Source of the DNA: Miltoncostaea sp036826475
GTDB lineage: Bacteria > Actinomycetota > Thermoleophilia > Miltoncostaeales > Miltoncostaeaceae
Length of the DNA stretch: 18,434 nucleotides
Direction: 5' to 3'
Assembly (NCBI GenBank): GCA_036826475.1
Contig: DAISWG010000066.1
Span: forward strand, 1-18,434
The translations under genes and the position numbers were made by a program. The notes under the pieces were generated by a model. That model was not told where the DNA came from, ran no database searches, and saw only the letters and a list, made by a program, of their open reading frames with translations. Positions 1 through 5,760 of the stretch are shown in pieces; the stretch's first letter is position 1; each line of letters opens with the position of its first letter.

Positions 1-64
1 TCGGGAGGGCCTCCGTGACCTCACCCTCCACCTCGATCGCCTCTTCCTTCTGCTTCGTCGCCAG
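1..64 (-). CDS. infA: Translation initiation factor IF-1, N-terminal part (gene runs off the left edge)
   Basis: Only the first 21 codons are in the window. Read from 64 leftwards they give (L/M)ATKQKEEAIEVEGEVTEALP, which matches the start of IF-1, a small OB-fold protein that binds the 30S A site during initiation; bacterial IF-1 typically begins with a short polar stretch, then IEVEG and EALP. The frame is closed upstream by a TGA at 86-88, and no ATG, GTG or TTG lies between that stop and the IEVEG strand. The likely start is therefore CTG at 62-64, preceded by a good Shine-Dalgarno sequence (GAGAGGAG, ending about 5 nt before it). A GTG at codon 12 would delete the first beta strand. It lies 37 nt downstream of the cold-shock gene on the same strand and is probably co-transcribed with it. 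Identity is fairly sure; the CTG start is an inference. Confidence 0.85.
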   Translation of the reverse strand, partial: MATKQKEEAIEVEGEVTEALP

Positions 65-80
65 AACTTCTCCTCTCAGT

Positions 81-93
81 GCGCCTCAGGCGC
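81..93 (-). other. Small hairpin between csp and infA
   Basis: A perfect 5-bp stem (GCGCC/GGCGC) with a 3-nt TGA loop lies between the csp stop and the infA Shine-Dalgarno. It has no T-run, so it is a weak terminator candidate at best. In the infA leader it would sit a few nt upstream of the ribosome binding site and could modulate it. Its role is unknown. Confidence 0.35.
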
Positions 94-101
94 CGACTGC
101 G

Positions 102-308
102 CTATGAGAGCACGTTCACGCCGGAGGCCTGCGGGCCCTTCTGGCCCTCGGTCGCCTCGTACGTGACCCGCTGGCCCTCCTCGAGGTTGCGATACCCCGA
201 ACCCTGAATCTCCGAGAAGTGGACGAACAGATCCTTGCCGCCGTCATCCGGCGTGATGAACCCATAGCCCTTTTCTGCGGAGAACCACTTCACGACACCC
301 TCGGCCAT
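102..308 (-). CDS. Cold-shock protein (CspA family), 68 aa
   Basis: A single cold-shock domain, an OB-fold RNA/ssDNA-binding protein acting as an RNA chaperone in the cytoplasm. The sequence begins MAEGVVKWFSAEKGYGFI and has the two RNA-binding motifs of the family: RNP1 (KGYGFI, residues 13-18) and RNP2 (LFVHF, residues 27-31). The C-terminal half, QRVTYEATEGQKGPQASGV, is also typical, and the length is that of bacterial Csp proteins. An in-frame ATG eight codons upstream exists, but the start at 308 has a strong GAAGGAAG ribosome binding site and matches the family. It is followed 37 nt later by infA on the same strand. Identity is very secure; which Csp paralogue it is cannot be told. Confidence 0.96.
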   Translation of the reverse strand: MAEGVVKWFSAEKGYGFITPDDGGKDLFVHFSEIQGSGYRNLEEGQRVTYEATEGQKGPQASGVNVLS

Positions 309-361
309 TGATCTTCCTTCGTTGTTCCACACGACTGACCCCGTGGATCGAGGCCCGCTGC

Positions 362-367
362 ATGGTA
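362..367 (-). promoter_or_regulatory. Possible -10 box for csp (TACCAT)
   Basis: On the minus strand TACCAT lies about 53 nt upstream of the csp ATG, which would give a leader of roughly 45 nt carrying the ribosome binding site. No convincing -35 is seen. A leader of this kind contrasts with the leaderless-type boxes of neighbouring genes. Weak call. Confidence 0.3.
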
Positions 368-369
368 GC

Positions 370-966
370 TCACGCCGCGGCGGGCGGAAGGCGCTCCTGC
401 ATCCGATCGACCGCGCGCGTGAGATCCGTCGCCCCGAGGTCGTGGAGGACGCCGTTCTCGATGGCGGTCACCGGCCCCTCCAGCGGGTCGGCGCCCTCGA
501 GTGCGTTCAGCACGAACCTGATGGGGATGTCGTGGGTCACCACCAGCGGCATCCGCGCCTCCACGGCCAGGATCCGGCGGAACCCGCGGACGTACCGCGC
601 CAGGACGTCCATGCGGCTCTCGCCGCCCTCGGGCCGCGCGTCCTGGCCGTGATCGCGCCGGAACGCCCGGTACGCCTCGACGTCGGCGCCCTCGAACTCG
701 CCCAGGTGCACGTCGTCCAGATCCGGGCACACGACGCGCGGCAGATCGCGGCCCGCCAGCAGGATGTCCAGGGTCACGGCCGTCCGCGGGAACCGCGTCC
801 GCACCCCGAGATCGACGGGCAGCGCGGCGACCCGCGGCCGCAGGCGCGCCACCTGCGCCATCCCGGCGGCCGTCAGGCGCACGTCGACGGCCGGGTCGCC
901 GTTGAGGCGGCGCAGGTCGTTGTAGGTGGTCCGGCCGTGCCGGACGATGACCACGCGATCGGGCAC
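370..966 (-). CDS. Histidine phosphatase family protein (phosphoglycerate mutase-like)
   Basis: A 198-residue protein of the histidine phosphatase superfamily, which transfers phosphate through a phospho-histidine. The catalytic RHG is at residues 9-11 (H10 the nucleophile). R61 follows in the TRFPRTAVT segment, E90 in HLGEFEG is the likely acid/base, PEGGES is at 112-117, and the second histidine is H145 in VVTHD. Length suits the small single-domain branch (GpmB, CobC and broad-specificity phosphatases), so the substrate cannot be named. The GTG start at 966 is preceded by TAGGCT 6 nt upstream, consistent with leaderless transcription. It is divergent from the gene at 1023 and lies 61 nt upstream of csp on the same strand. 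Confidence 0.9.
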   Translation of the reverse strand: MPDRVVIVRHGRTTYNDLRRLNGDPAVDVRLTAAGMAQVARLRPRVAALPVDLGVRTRFPRTAVTLDILLAGRDLPRVVCPDLDDVHLGEFEGADVEAYRAFRRDHGQDARPEGGESRMDVLARYVRGFRRILAVEARMPLVVTHDIPIRFVLNALEGADPLEGPVTAIENGVLHDLGATDLTRAVDRMQERLPPAAA

Positions 967-972
967 GCGGAG

Positions 973-978
973 AGCCTA
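973..978 (-). promoter_or_regulatory. -10 box (TAGGCT) of a leaderless-type promoter
   Basis: On the minus strand TAGGCT ends 6 nt before the GTG of the histidine phosphatase gene, so the transcript would begin at or within a base or two of the start codon. The same hexamer with the same spacing is found at 15556-15561. Confidence 0.6.
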
Positions 979-1010
979 CGCCCGGGTTTCGCGCTCCGGC
1001 GGGCGCGGCA

Positions 1011-1016
1011 TACACT
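1011..1016 (+). promoter_or_regulatory. -10 box (TACACT) of a leaderless-type promoter
   Basis: TACACT ends 6 nt before the GTG at 1023. With the minus-strand box at 973-978 it makes a compact divergent promoter pair in a 56-nt gap. No ribosome binding site is apparent before this GTG. Confidence 0.6.
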
Positions 1017-1022
1017 CGTGAG

Positions 1023-1541
1023 GTGATCGATCCCCGCCGGGCCGTCCTGGGCTTCGTGACCTACCGCCTGGCCCGGCGGATCGCCCGACGCAAGCTGCGC
1101 CGCGCCTTCGGCGCGGTGCGACCCGACGACGCCGATGGAGGCCAGAGGATGAAGCAGGCCAGGAGCGCATTGAACACGGCCCGCGCCGTCGCGCTGGTCG
1201 AGACGGTGCGACCGATCGTGACGAAGGCCATGAACGACCCGGAGCTGCACGACGCGCTCCGCAAGGCGTTCGCGACCGGCATGGACGTGAAGGACGAGAT
1301 CAGCGGCAAGAAGCCGTCGAAGGCCGCCCGCAAGCTCGCGAACGACCGCAAGCTGCAGAAGCGCGTCGAGAGCTCCGCACAGGACCTCCAGAAGGCGGTC
1401 TCGGGGCTCGTCGAGGCGCCGAAGAAGACGGGTGGCGTCAAGCGGTTCATCGGCCGGGTCGCCGTGATCGGCGCGGTGGCCGGCGGCGTGGTGGTGGTGC
1501 TGCGCAAGCTGAAGCGCGGCGACGACGAGCCCACCTACTGA
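1023..1541 (+). CDS. Basic protein with one C-terminal membrane segment, function unknown
   Basis: I do not recognise the family. The 172-residue product is rich in Lys, Arg and Ala. It has an amphipathic basic N-terminus (VLGFVTYRLARRIARRKLRR, residues 8-27), a helical middle, and one hydrophobic segment near the C-terminus (about residues 142-160) followed by RKLKRGDDE. This layout fits a tail-anchored, largely cytoplasmic helical protein. The GTG at 1023 is favoured because of the TACACT box 6 nt upstream. An alternative is the ATG at 1149, which has GGAGG about 8 nt ahead and would remove the basic N-terminus. A hairpin directly follows the stop codon. Confidence 0.75.
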   Translation: MIDPRRAVLGFVTYRLARRIARRKLRRAFGAVRPDDADGGQRMKQARSALNTARAVALVETVRPIVTKAMNDPELHDALRKAFATGMDVKDEISGKKPSKAARKLANDRKLQKRVESSAQDLQKAVSGLVEAPKKTGGVKRFIGRVAVIGAVAGGVVVVLRKLKRGDDEPTY

Positions 1542-1544
1542 GCA

Positions 1545-1570
1545 GGGGGGCGCCCGCGAGGGCGCCTTCC
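1545..1570 (+). terminator. GC hairpin with GCGA tetraloop after the 1023 gene
   Basis: Positions 1549-1566 form a perfect 7-bp stem (GGCGCCC/GGGCGCC) closed by a GCGA (GNRA) tetraloop; G-U and G-C pairs extend it to 1545-1570. There is no T-run. It lies 4 nt after the stop codon, so it may terminate or stabilise the upstream message. It also overlaps the region where the next gene's N-terminus should begin. Confidence 0.55.
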
Positions 1571-1584
1571 CCGTCTTCCTGGAG

Positions 1585-1908
1585 ATGGGCCTCGGCGTCG
1601 ACCTGGTGGGCGAGGACCCCACCACGGCGGCGCGGCGGGCGGCCCGCGAGGCGATGGGCCGCACGTCGCTGCCCGGTGTCCGCGATCTGATCCCGAGCGG
1701 CGACCGCGCCGACATGCGCGTGGAGGTGACCGTCGCCGTCCCCGGGCACGAGGGGGTCGACCCCGACGCGGTCGCGGCGATCTTCCCGTACGGCCGCGTG
1801 ACGGTCACGGCGCGCGAGGGCGGGCTGCGGATGCCGAACGGCACCGACGGCGGGCCCGGCGCCGACCACCTCATCTGCGCCGTCGCGGTCGTCGCGGTCG
1901 GCTGGTAG
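1585..1908 (+). CDS. Lin0512-family protein
   Basis: The 107-residue product resembles the Lin0512 family of small uncharacterised proteins: EMGLGVDLVGEDPTTAARRA at the start, then SLPGV, FPYGRVTV and a closing AVAVVAVGW. Biochemical function is unknown. The ATG at 1585 is used here, but family resemblance continues upstream (VFLE before MGLG), and the frame from 1513 to 1585 contains no ATG, GTG or TTG, only a CTG at 1579. Neither start has a clear ribosome binding site or TANNNT box. The true start may thus be CTG 1579, or the N-terminus may have lost a strand. Transcription probably comes from the 1023 gene. It ends just before a strong palindrome. Confidence 0.8.
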   Translation: MGLGVDLVGEDPTTAARRAAREAMGRTSLPGVRDLIPSGDRADMRVEVTVAVPGHEGVDPDAVAAIFPYGRVTVTAREGGLRMPNGTDGGPGADHLICAVAVVAVGW

Positions 1909-1913
1909 CGGCC

Positions 1914-1933
1914 CCGGGGGGCGCGCCCCCCGG
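1914..1933 (+). terminator. Perfect 20-bp GC palindrome, probable terminator
   Basis: Two C, six G, CGCG, six C, two G: a perfect palindrome that can fold with an 8-bp stem and a CGCG loop, starting 5 nt after the Lin0512 stop. No T-run follows, as is common in high-G+C actinobacteria. It separates the Lin0512 gene from the ABC exporter promoter at 1943. Confidence 0.6.
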
Positions 1934-1942
1934 CCCGCGCGA

Positions 1943-1948
1943 TACCGT
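1943..1948 (+). promoter_or_regulatory. -10 box (TACCGT) upstream of the ABC exporter genes
   Basis: TACCGT ends 8 nt before the GTG at 1957, which has no obvious ribosome binding site. The position fits a leaderless or nearly leaderless transcript beginning just after the terminator palindrome. Confidence 0.5.
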
Positions 1949-1956
1949 CGCGCGTC

Positions 1957-2697
1957 GTGAGCCGCGCCGACGCCCCCGCATTGGACTGCGCCGAGGTCCG
2001 GAAGGGCTTCGGCGGGGTGCACGCCCTCGACGGGCTCGACCTCCGGGTGCCCGCGGGGTCGTTCTTCGGCCTGCTCGGCCCGAACGGCGCCGGCAAGACC
2101 ACCCTGATCCGGAGCATCGTGGGCCTGACCACGCCGGACGGCGGGTCGATCGAGGTCTTCGGCCTGCCGGCCCGCGGCCCGACGGCGGCCGAGGCGCGCC
2201 GCACCATCGGGTACGCCCCGCAGGACGTCGCGCTGGACCGGTTCGTGCCGGTGCGCGAGCTGCTGTCGCTCCACGGCCGCTACTTCGGGCTCACCCGGGC
2301 CGAGGCCCGGGAGCGCGCCGCCGAGATGCTGGCCGCGTTCGACCTGACCGGGAAGGCGGACGCGTATGCCCACCACCTGTCGGGCGGCATGCGGCGGCGC
2401 CTGCTGCTCGCCCGGGCCCTGCTGCACCGCCCGCGCCTGGTGATCCTGGACGAGCCCACGGCCGGCGTCGACATCGAGCTGCGCCACGACCTGTGGGCCT
2501 ACATCCGCGCGCTCCACGCCGACGGCACCACGATCCTCCTGACCACCCACTACCTGGAGGAGGCGGAGGCGCTGTGCGAGCAGGTCGCCTTCATCCGCGG
2601 CGGCCGGATCGTGGCGGAGGGCGCGCCGCCCGACCTGCGCGAGCGCTTCGGCGCCCCGCGGCTGGAGGACGTCTACCTGCACCTGGTGGGCCGGTGA
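1957..2697 (+). CDS. ABC exporter ATP-binding protein (DrrA/CcmA type)
   Basis: A 246-residue ABC ATPase that would power an ABC-2 type exporter at the membrane. All nucleotide-site motifs are present: Walker A GPNGAGKTT (41-49), Q-loop Q89, signature LSGGM (141-145), Walker B LVILDEP (161-167) and switch histidine H198 in TTHYLEEAE. The TTHYLEEAE form and the short C-terminus are typical of the DrrA/NodI/CcmA branch of drug, polysaccharide or lipid exporters. The permease starts inside its stop codon (GTGA, 2694-2697), so the two are translationally coupled. The substrate cannot be told from sequence. Confidence 0.95.
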   Translation: MSRADAPALDCAEVRKGFGGVHALDGLDLRVPAGSFFGLLGPNGAGKTTLIRSIVGLTTPDGGSIEVFGLPARGPTAAEARRTIGYAPQDVALDRFVPVRELLSLHGRYFGLTRAEARERAAEMLAAFDLTGKADAYAHHLSGGMRRRLLLARALLHRPRLVILDEPTAGVDIELRHDLWAYIRALHADGTTILLTTHYLEEAEALCEQVAFIRGGRIVAEGAPPDLRERFGAPRLEDVYLHLVGR

Positions 2698-3479
2698 CGA
2701 CGGCCGGCATCCGGCGGGTGCGCGTGCGCGGGGTGGCGGCGCTGGCCGAGCGCGAGGTGCTCCGTGTCATGCGCCTGTGGACCCAGACGATCGCCCCGCC
2801 GGTGGTCGCCGCCGTGCTGTTCATCGTGGTGTTCGGGGTCGCGCTGGGCGGGTCGATCCGGGTGATCGACGGCGTGCCCTACGAGCAGTTCATCGTCGCC
2901 GGCCTGGTGCTGATGGGCGTCGCCACATCGGCCTTCGGCAACAACGCCACCTCGATCTACCAGGCGCGTAACGACGGCTTCATCGAGGACCCGGCGTCCA
3001 GCCCCATGAGCCCCACCCAGATGCTGATCGGCTACATGGCCGGCGGCGTGGTGCGCAGCCTGCTCATCGGCGTGCTGACCCTCGGTGCGGCCCGGCTCTT
3101 CGTGGACTTCCCGGTCGAGCACCCGCTGGTGCTGGCCCTCGTCCTCCTCGGCACCAGTGTCGCGTTCACCGCCCTCGGCACGGTGGTGGGGCTCTACTCC
3201 ACCGGGTGGGACCAGCAGAACGTGGTCGGGAACCTGGTGATCCAGCCGCTCGTGTTCCTGGGCGGCGTCTTCTACGCGGTCGACCGTCTCGGCCAGCCGT
3301 GGGAGGGCCTCACCCACGCCGACCCGATCTTCTACATGGTGGTCGCCGCCCGGCACGGCGTGCTCGGCGACGCGGAGGTGCCGCTGGCCCTCTCGCTCGG
3401 CGTGACGCTCGGGATCGCGGTGGGCATGACGGCGTGGGCCTGGACGACGTTCCTGCGCGGCGTGGGGATCCGCACGTAG
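2694..3479 (+). CDS. ABC-2 type transporter permease (DrrB type)
   Basis: A 261-residue integral membrane protein with about six hydrophobic segments, partner of the ATPase at 1957. The cytoplasmic N-terminus REVLRVMRLWTQTIAPP leads into the first membrane segment. The stretch GFIEDPASSPMSPTQMLIGY (residues 95-114) between the second and third membrane segments is characteristic of ABC-2 permeases, as is the PLVFLGGVFY segment (185-194). The GTG at 2694 overlaps the TGA of the ATPase gene by 4 nt; the open frame extends farther upstream but only inside the ATPase gene. The pair should form a homodimeric exporter with two copies of each subunit. Confidence 0.92.
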   Translation: MTTAGIRRVRVRGVAALAEREVLRVMRLWTQTIAPPVVAAVLFIVVFGVALGGSIRVIDGVPYEQFIVAGLVLMGVATSAFGNNATSIYQARNDGFIEDPASSPMSPTQMLIGYMAGGVVRSLLIGVLTLGAARLFVDFPVEHPLVLALVLLGTSVAFTALGTVVGLYSTGWDQQNVVGNLVIQPLVFLGGVFYAVDRLGQPWEGLTHADPIFYMVVAARHGVLGDAEVPLALSLGVTLGIAVGMTAWAWTTFLRGVGIRT

Positions 3480-3482
3480 AGT
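3477..3482 (+). promoter_or_regulatory. -10 box (TAGAGT) overlapping the permease stop codon
   Basis: TAGAGT begins with the TAG stop codon of the permease (3477-3479) and ends 8 nt before the ATG at 3491, matching the spacing of other leaderless-type promoters here. It could give the membrane protein/cyclophilin pair separate expression. The TAG is fixed by the stop codon, so only GT adds evidence. Confidence 0.35.
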
Positions 3483-3490
3483 CCGCCGGC

Positions 3491-4156
3491 ATGGAGCCCG
3501 GCGACATCCTGCGCCGCAGCTGGGAGCTGTACCGGGCCCACCCCCGGCACCTGATCGGCATCGCGGCCGTCGTGTTCGTGCCCCTCGGCGTCGTCGGCGG
3601 CGTCCTGGCGGGGCTGGGCTGGCCCGGGGTGCTCGCGGCGAACCTGCTGGGCCTCGCGGCGATCTTCTTCGTGCAGGGGGCGCTCGTGAAGGCCGTCGAG
3701 GACGTCCGCGACGGACGGGTGGACCTGGGGATCGCCGGCACCTTCGGCCACGCGAGCGGGCGGCTGGTGGCCCTGGCCGGCGCCGGGATCCTGGCCCTCG
3801 TCGGGATCTGCATCGGCCTGGTGCTGCTGATCGTCCCGGGCCTGGTGTTGCTGACCTGGTGGCTCGTGGTGTCCCCGGTGATCATGATCGAGCACCGCCG
3901 CGTGCTCGAGAGCTTCGGCCGCAGCCGCGAGCTCGTGCAGGGCTCCGCCTGGCCGGTGTTCACCGTCGCGGTGCTGACCCTGCTGATCATCCTGGTGGCC
4001 GGCGTCGTCCTGGCGCTGGCGCTCTCGCCGATCAACAGCGACTCGTGGAAGACCCTGATCGGCCAGGCGGTGACCAACAGCCTGGCGGCGCCCTTCGCCG
4101 CGGTGGCGTGGACGCTCACCTATTTCCGGCTGCGCGAGATCGAGGAGGGGGAGTGA
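3491..4156 (+). CDS. Polytopic membrane protein resembling the GDPD membrane domain
   Basis: A 221-residue protein with about five or six membrane segments. The N-terminus GDILRRSWELYRAHPRHLIGI and the central segment VPGLVLLTWWLVVSPVIM, followed by LESFGRSRELVQG, resemble the membrane domain found attached to glycerophosphodiester phosphodiesterases and in stand-alone actinobacterial proteins. No catalytic domain is present, so function is unknown. The ATG at 3491 starts 12 nt after the permease stop, and the cyclophilin gene starts within its stop codon (GTGA, 4153-4156). It may assist the exporter or an envelope process, but this rests only on position. Confidence 0.8.
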   Translation: MEPGDILRRSWELYRAHPRHLIGIAAVVFVPLGVVGGVLAGLGWPGVLAANLLGLAAIFFVQGALVKAVEDVRDGRVDLGIAGTFGHASGRLVALAGAGILALVGICIGLVLLIVPGLVLLTWWLVVSPVIMIEHRRVLESFGRSRELVQGSAWPVFTVAVLTLLIILVAGVVLALALSPINSDSWKTLIGQAVTNSLAAPFAAVAWTLTYFRLREIEEGE

Positions 4157-4893
4157 GGCGGACGATCATGACGGTGGCGGCGGCGCTGGCGGCGCTGCTG
4201 CTCGCGGCCGGGCTCGCGGCGTGCGGGGGAGGCGACGGCGACGCGGCCGCCGGCGGCGGCGGCACGGCCGCGTCGGCCACCGCCGCGGCCGCGTCCGGCG
4301 GCGGCACGGTCACCAACGCGGACGGCGCCGCCTGCAGCGCGCAGCAGCCGCCCACGGCGGGCGACCCCGCGACCTACGACGCGCCCCCGCCGATGACCAT
4401 CGACCCGGCCACGACCTACACCGCGACGATCGCCACGTCGTGCGGCGACATCGTCGTGCGCCTGGACGCGAAGGCGGCGCCGCGGACGGTCAACAACTTC
4501 GTCTTCCTCTCCCGCGCGGGCTTCTACGACGGGCTCACCTTCCACCGCGTCGTCCCGGGGTTCGTGATCCAGGGCGGCGACCCGTCCGGCGACGGCACCG
4601 GCGGCCCCGGGTACACGTTCGCCGACGAGCTGCCGGACGACGGCTACCCCGCCGGCAGCGTCGCGATGGCCAACTCCGGCCCCGGCACCAACGGCTCCCA
4701 GTTCTTCATCGTGACCGGCGACGCCAGCTTCCTGCCGAACTCCTACTCCCGGTTCGGGAGGGTCACGAAGGGGCTGGACGTGGCCAGGACCATCGAGCGC
4801 TTCGCCGACCCGGACGCCGACCCGGGCGACCCGGCCAGCCAGGTCCCGACGTCCACGATCTGGATCGACTCGGTCACGATCGAGGAGTCGTGA
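4153..4893 (+). CDS. Cyclophilin-type peptidyl-prolyl isomerase, lipoprotein
   Basis: A 246-residue extracytoplasmic prolyl isomerase that would catalyse cis-trans isomerisation of X-Pro bonds in exported proteins. The N-terminus is a lipoprotein signal: MRRTIM, a hydrophobic stretch and lipobox L21-A22-A23-C24. A Gly/Ala-rich low-complexity linker covers about residues 25-56. The cyclophilin domain follows from about residue 89, with FHRVVPGFVIQGGDP (130-144; catalytic R132, F137 and Q140) and later MANSGPGTNGSQFFI. The GTG at 4153 gives the basic n-region and overlaps the previous stop by 4 nt; an ATG at 4168 would still leave a signal peptide without the arginines. It converges with the next gene, with only 9 nt between them. 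Confidence 0.94.
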   Translation: MRRTIMTVAAALAALLLAAGLAACGGGDGDAAAGGGGTAASATAAAASGGGTVTNADGAACSAQQPPTAGDPATYDAPPPMTIDPATTYTATIATSCGDIVVRLDAKAAPRTVNNFVFLSRAGFYDGLTFHRVVPGFVIQGGDPSGDGTGGPGYTFADELPDDGYPAGSVAMANSGPGTNGSQFFIVTGDASFLPNSYSRFGRVTKGLDVARTIERFADPDADPGDPASQVPTSTIWIDSVTIEES

Positions 4894-4902
4894 CCGGGGC
4901 CG

Positions 4903-5694
4903 CTACTCCGAGAAGTCGTCCTGCTGGACGGGCGGCCCCATGCGGTTGAGCAGCTCGGCGGGCATGAGGTACTGGCGGCCCTCCGGGCCGTCGCCGCGCG
5001 CGTAGCCGGCGGCGACCTCCTCGGGCACGTCGATCGCGAACACCACCCAGGCGTCGCCCTGCTCGGCCGGCGGCGGGCGGTCGCTGACCCACACGCCGGA
5101 TCCGCCGTCACCGGGGACGGGACGGTCGCGGAAGCCGCCGCTCTGGATGGCCAGCGCCTCGTCGTAGGCCGCCGCGGCGAACACCCGCATGCGCCGCTCC
5201 GGCGGCACCATCGGGCGGCGGCCCGCATCGTCGGTGCTCGTCGACTCGTGCAGCAGGTCGACCACCACGTGGGTGATGGGGACCGCGTACCGCTCGCGGG
5301 CCTTCCGCACCACCTGGCGCTCCAGCCAGTTGGACCGGGCCGGCGGGTGGGTGGAGATGACGATCTCGTCCGGGTCGAACACCCGGAGCGCGTCGTCCAG
5401 GGCCTGCAGCGGGTCGGCGTCGCCCAGCGTGCCGCGGGCGTTCATGCCCGCCGCCTCGAACGCGCGGACGGAGTCCTCCAGCCGTGTCCCCGCCTCGCTC
5501 CTGCGGCGCTCCGAGTCGGACGCCAGCCAATGCTCCAGCCGGCTCTTCGCCAGCGCGGGGGCCACGACCACCACCTCGGCGCCCTCCCCCGCCCGGTAGC
5601 GCACCTCGTCCACCACGCCGCGCGCGGCGCAGGTCTCGTTCGCGATGACCAGGATCCGCCGGGGACGCGCCCCGGAGCCTGACGGCGGGGACAT
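4903..5694 (-). CDS. Universal-stress-like (USP fold) protein with C-terminal extension
   Basis: The 263-residue product begins RRILVIANETCAARGVVDEV and continues EGAEVVVVAPAL, FDPDEIVISTHPPARSNWLE and VPITHVVVD. This is an alternating alpha/beta pattern like the nucleotide-binding USP/HUP fold, with the ISTHPPARSNW loop at the place where USP proteins carry their phosphate-binding loop. About 85 further residues (from roughly 180) include VWVSDRPPP and VVFAIDVPEEVAAGY, which I do not recognise. Function is unknown; stress-related ligand binding is only an analogy. The ATG at 5694 is supported by TACGTT 6 nt upstream. It diverges from the DtxR-type gene and converges with the cyclophilin gene. 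Confidence 0.8.
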   Translation of the reverse strand: MSPPSGSGARPRRILVIANETCAARGVVDEVRYRAGEGAEVVVVAPALAKSRLEHWLASDSERRRSEAGTRLEDSVRAFEAAGMNARGTLGDADPLQALDDALRVFDPDEIVISTHPPARSNWLERQVVRKARERYAVPITHVVVDLLHESTSTDDAGRRPMVPPERRMRVFAAAAYDEALAIQSGGFRDRPVPGDGGSGVWVSDRPPPAEQGDAWVVFAIDVPEEVAAGYARGDGPEGRQYLMPAELLNRMGPPVQQDDFSE

Positions 5695-5700
5695 GTGGCG

Positions 5701-5706
5701 AACGTA
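5701..5706 (-). promoter_or_regulatory. -10 box (TACGTT) of a leaderless-type promoter
   Basis: On the minus strand TACGTT ends 6 nt before the ATG of the USP-like gene, so the message would start at or next to the ATG. No ribosome binding site is visible. Confidence 0.6.
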
Positions 5707-5747
5707 TCGAAGCGGCGCCCCGCGGTCCAGCCCGCCGACCGGCGCGG

Positions 5748-5753
5748 TAGGAT
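5748..5753 (+). promoter_or_regulatory. -10 box (TAGGAT) upstream of the DtxR-type gene
   Basis: TAGGAT ends 7 nt before the ATG at 5761, which favours that ATG over the in-frame ATG at 5752 that overlaps the box. The AGGA inside it could also serve as a ribosome binding site if transcription began farther upstream. Confidence 0.55.
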
Positions 5754-5760
5754 GCCCCCG

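Noticed and set aside
1149..1151. ATG 1149 as the start of the basic membrane-anchored protein
   Set aside because: It has a good ribosome binding site, but the GTG at 1023 has a TACACT box at leaderless spacing and retains a coherent basic N-terminus. It is kept as an alternative only.
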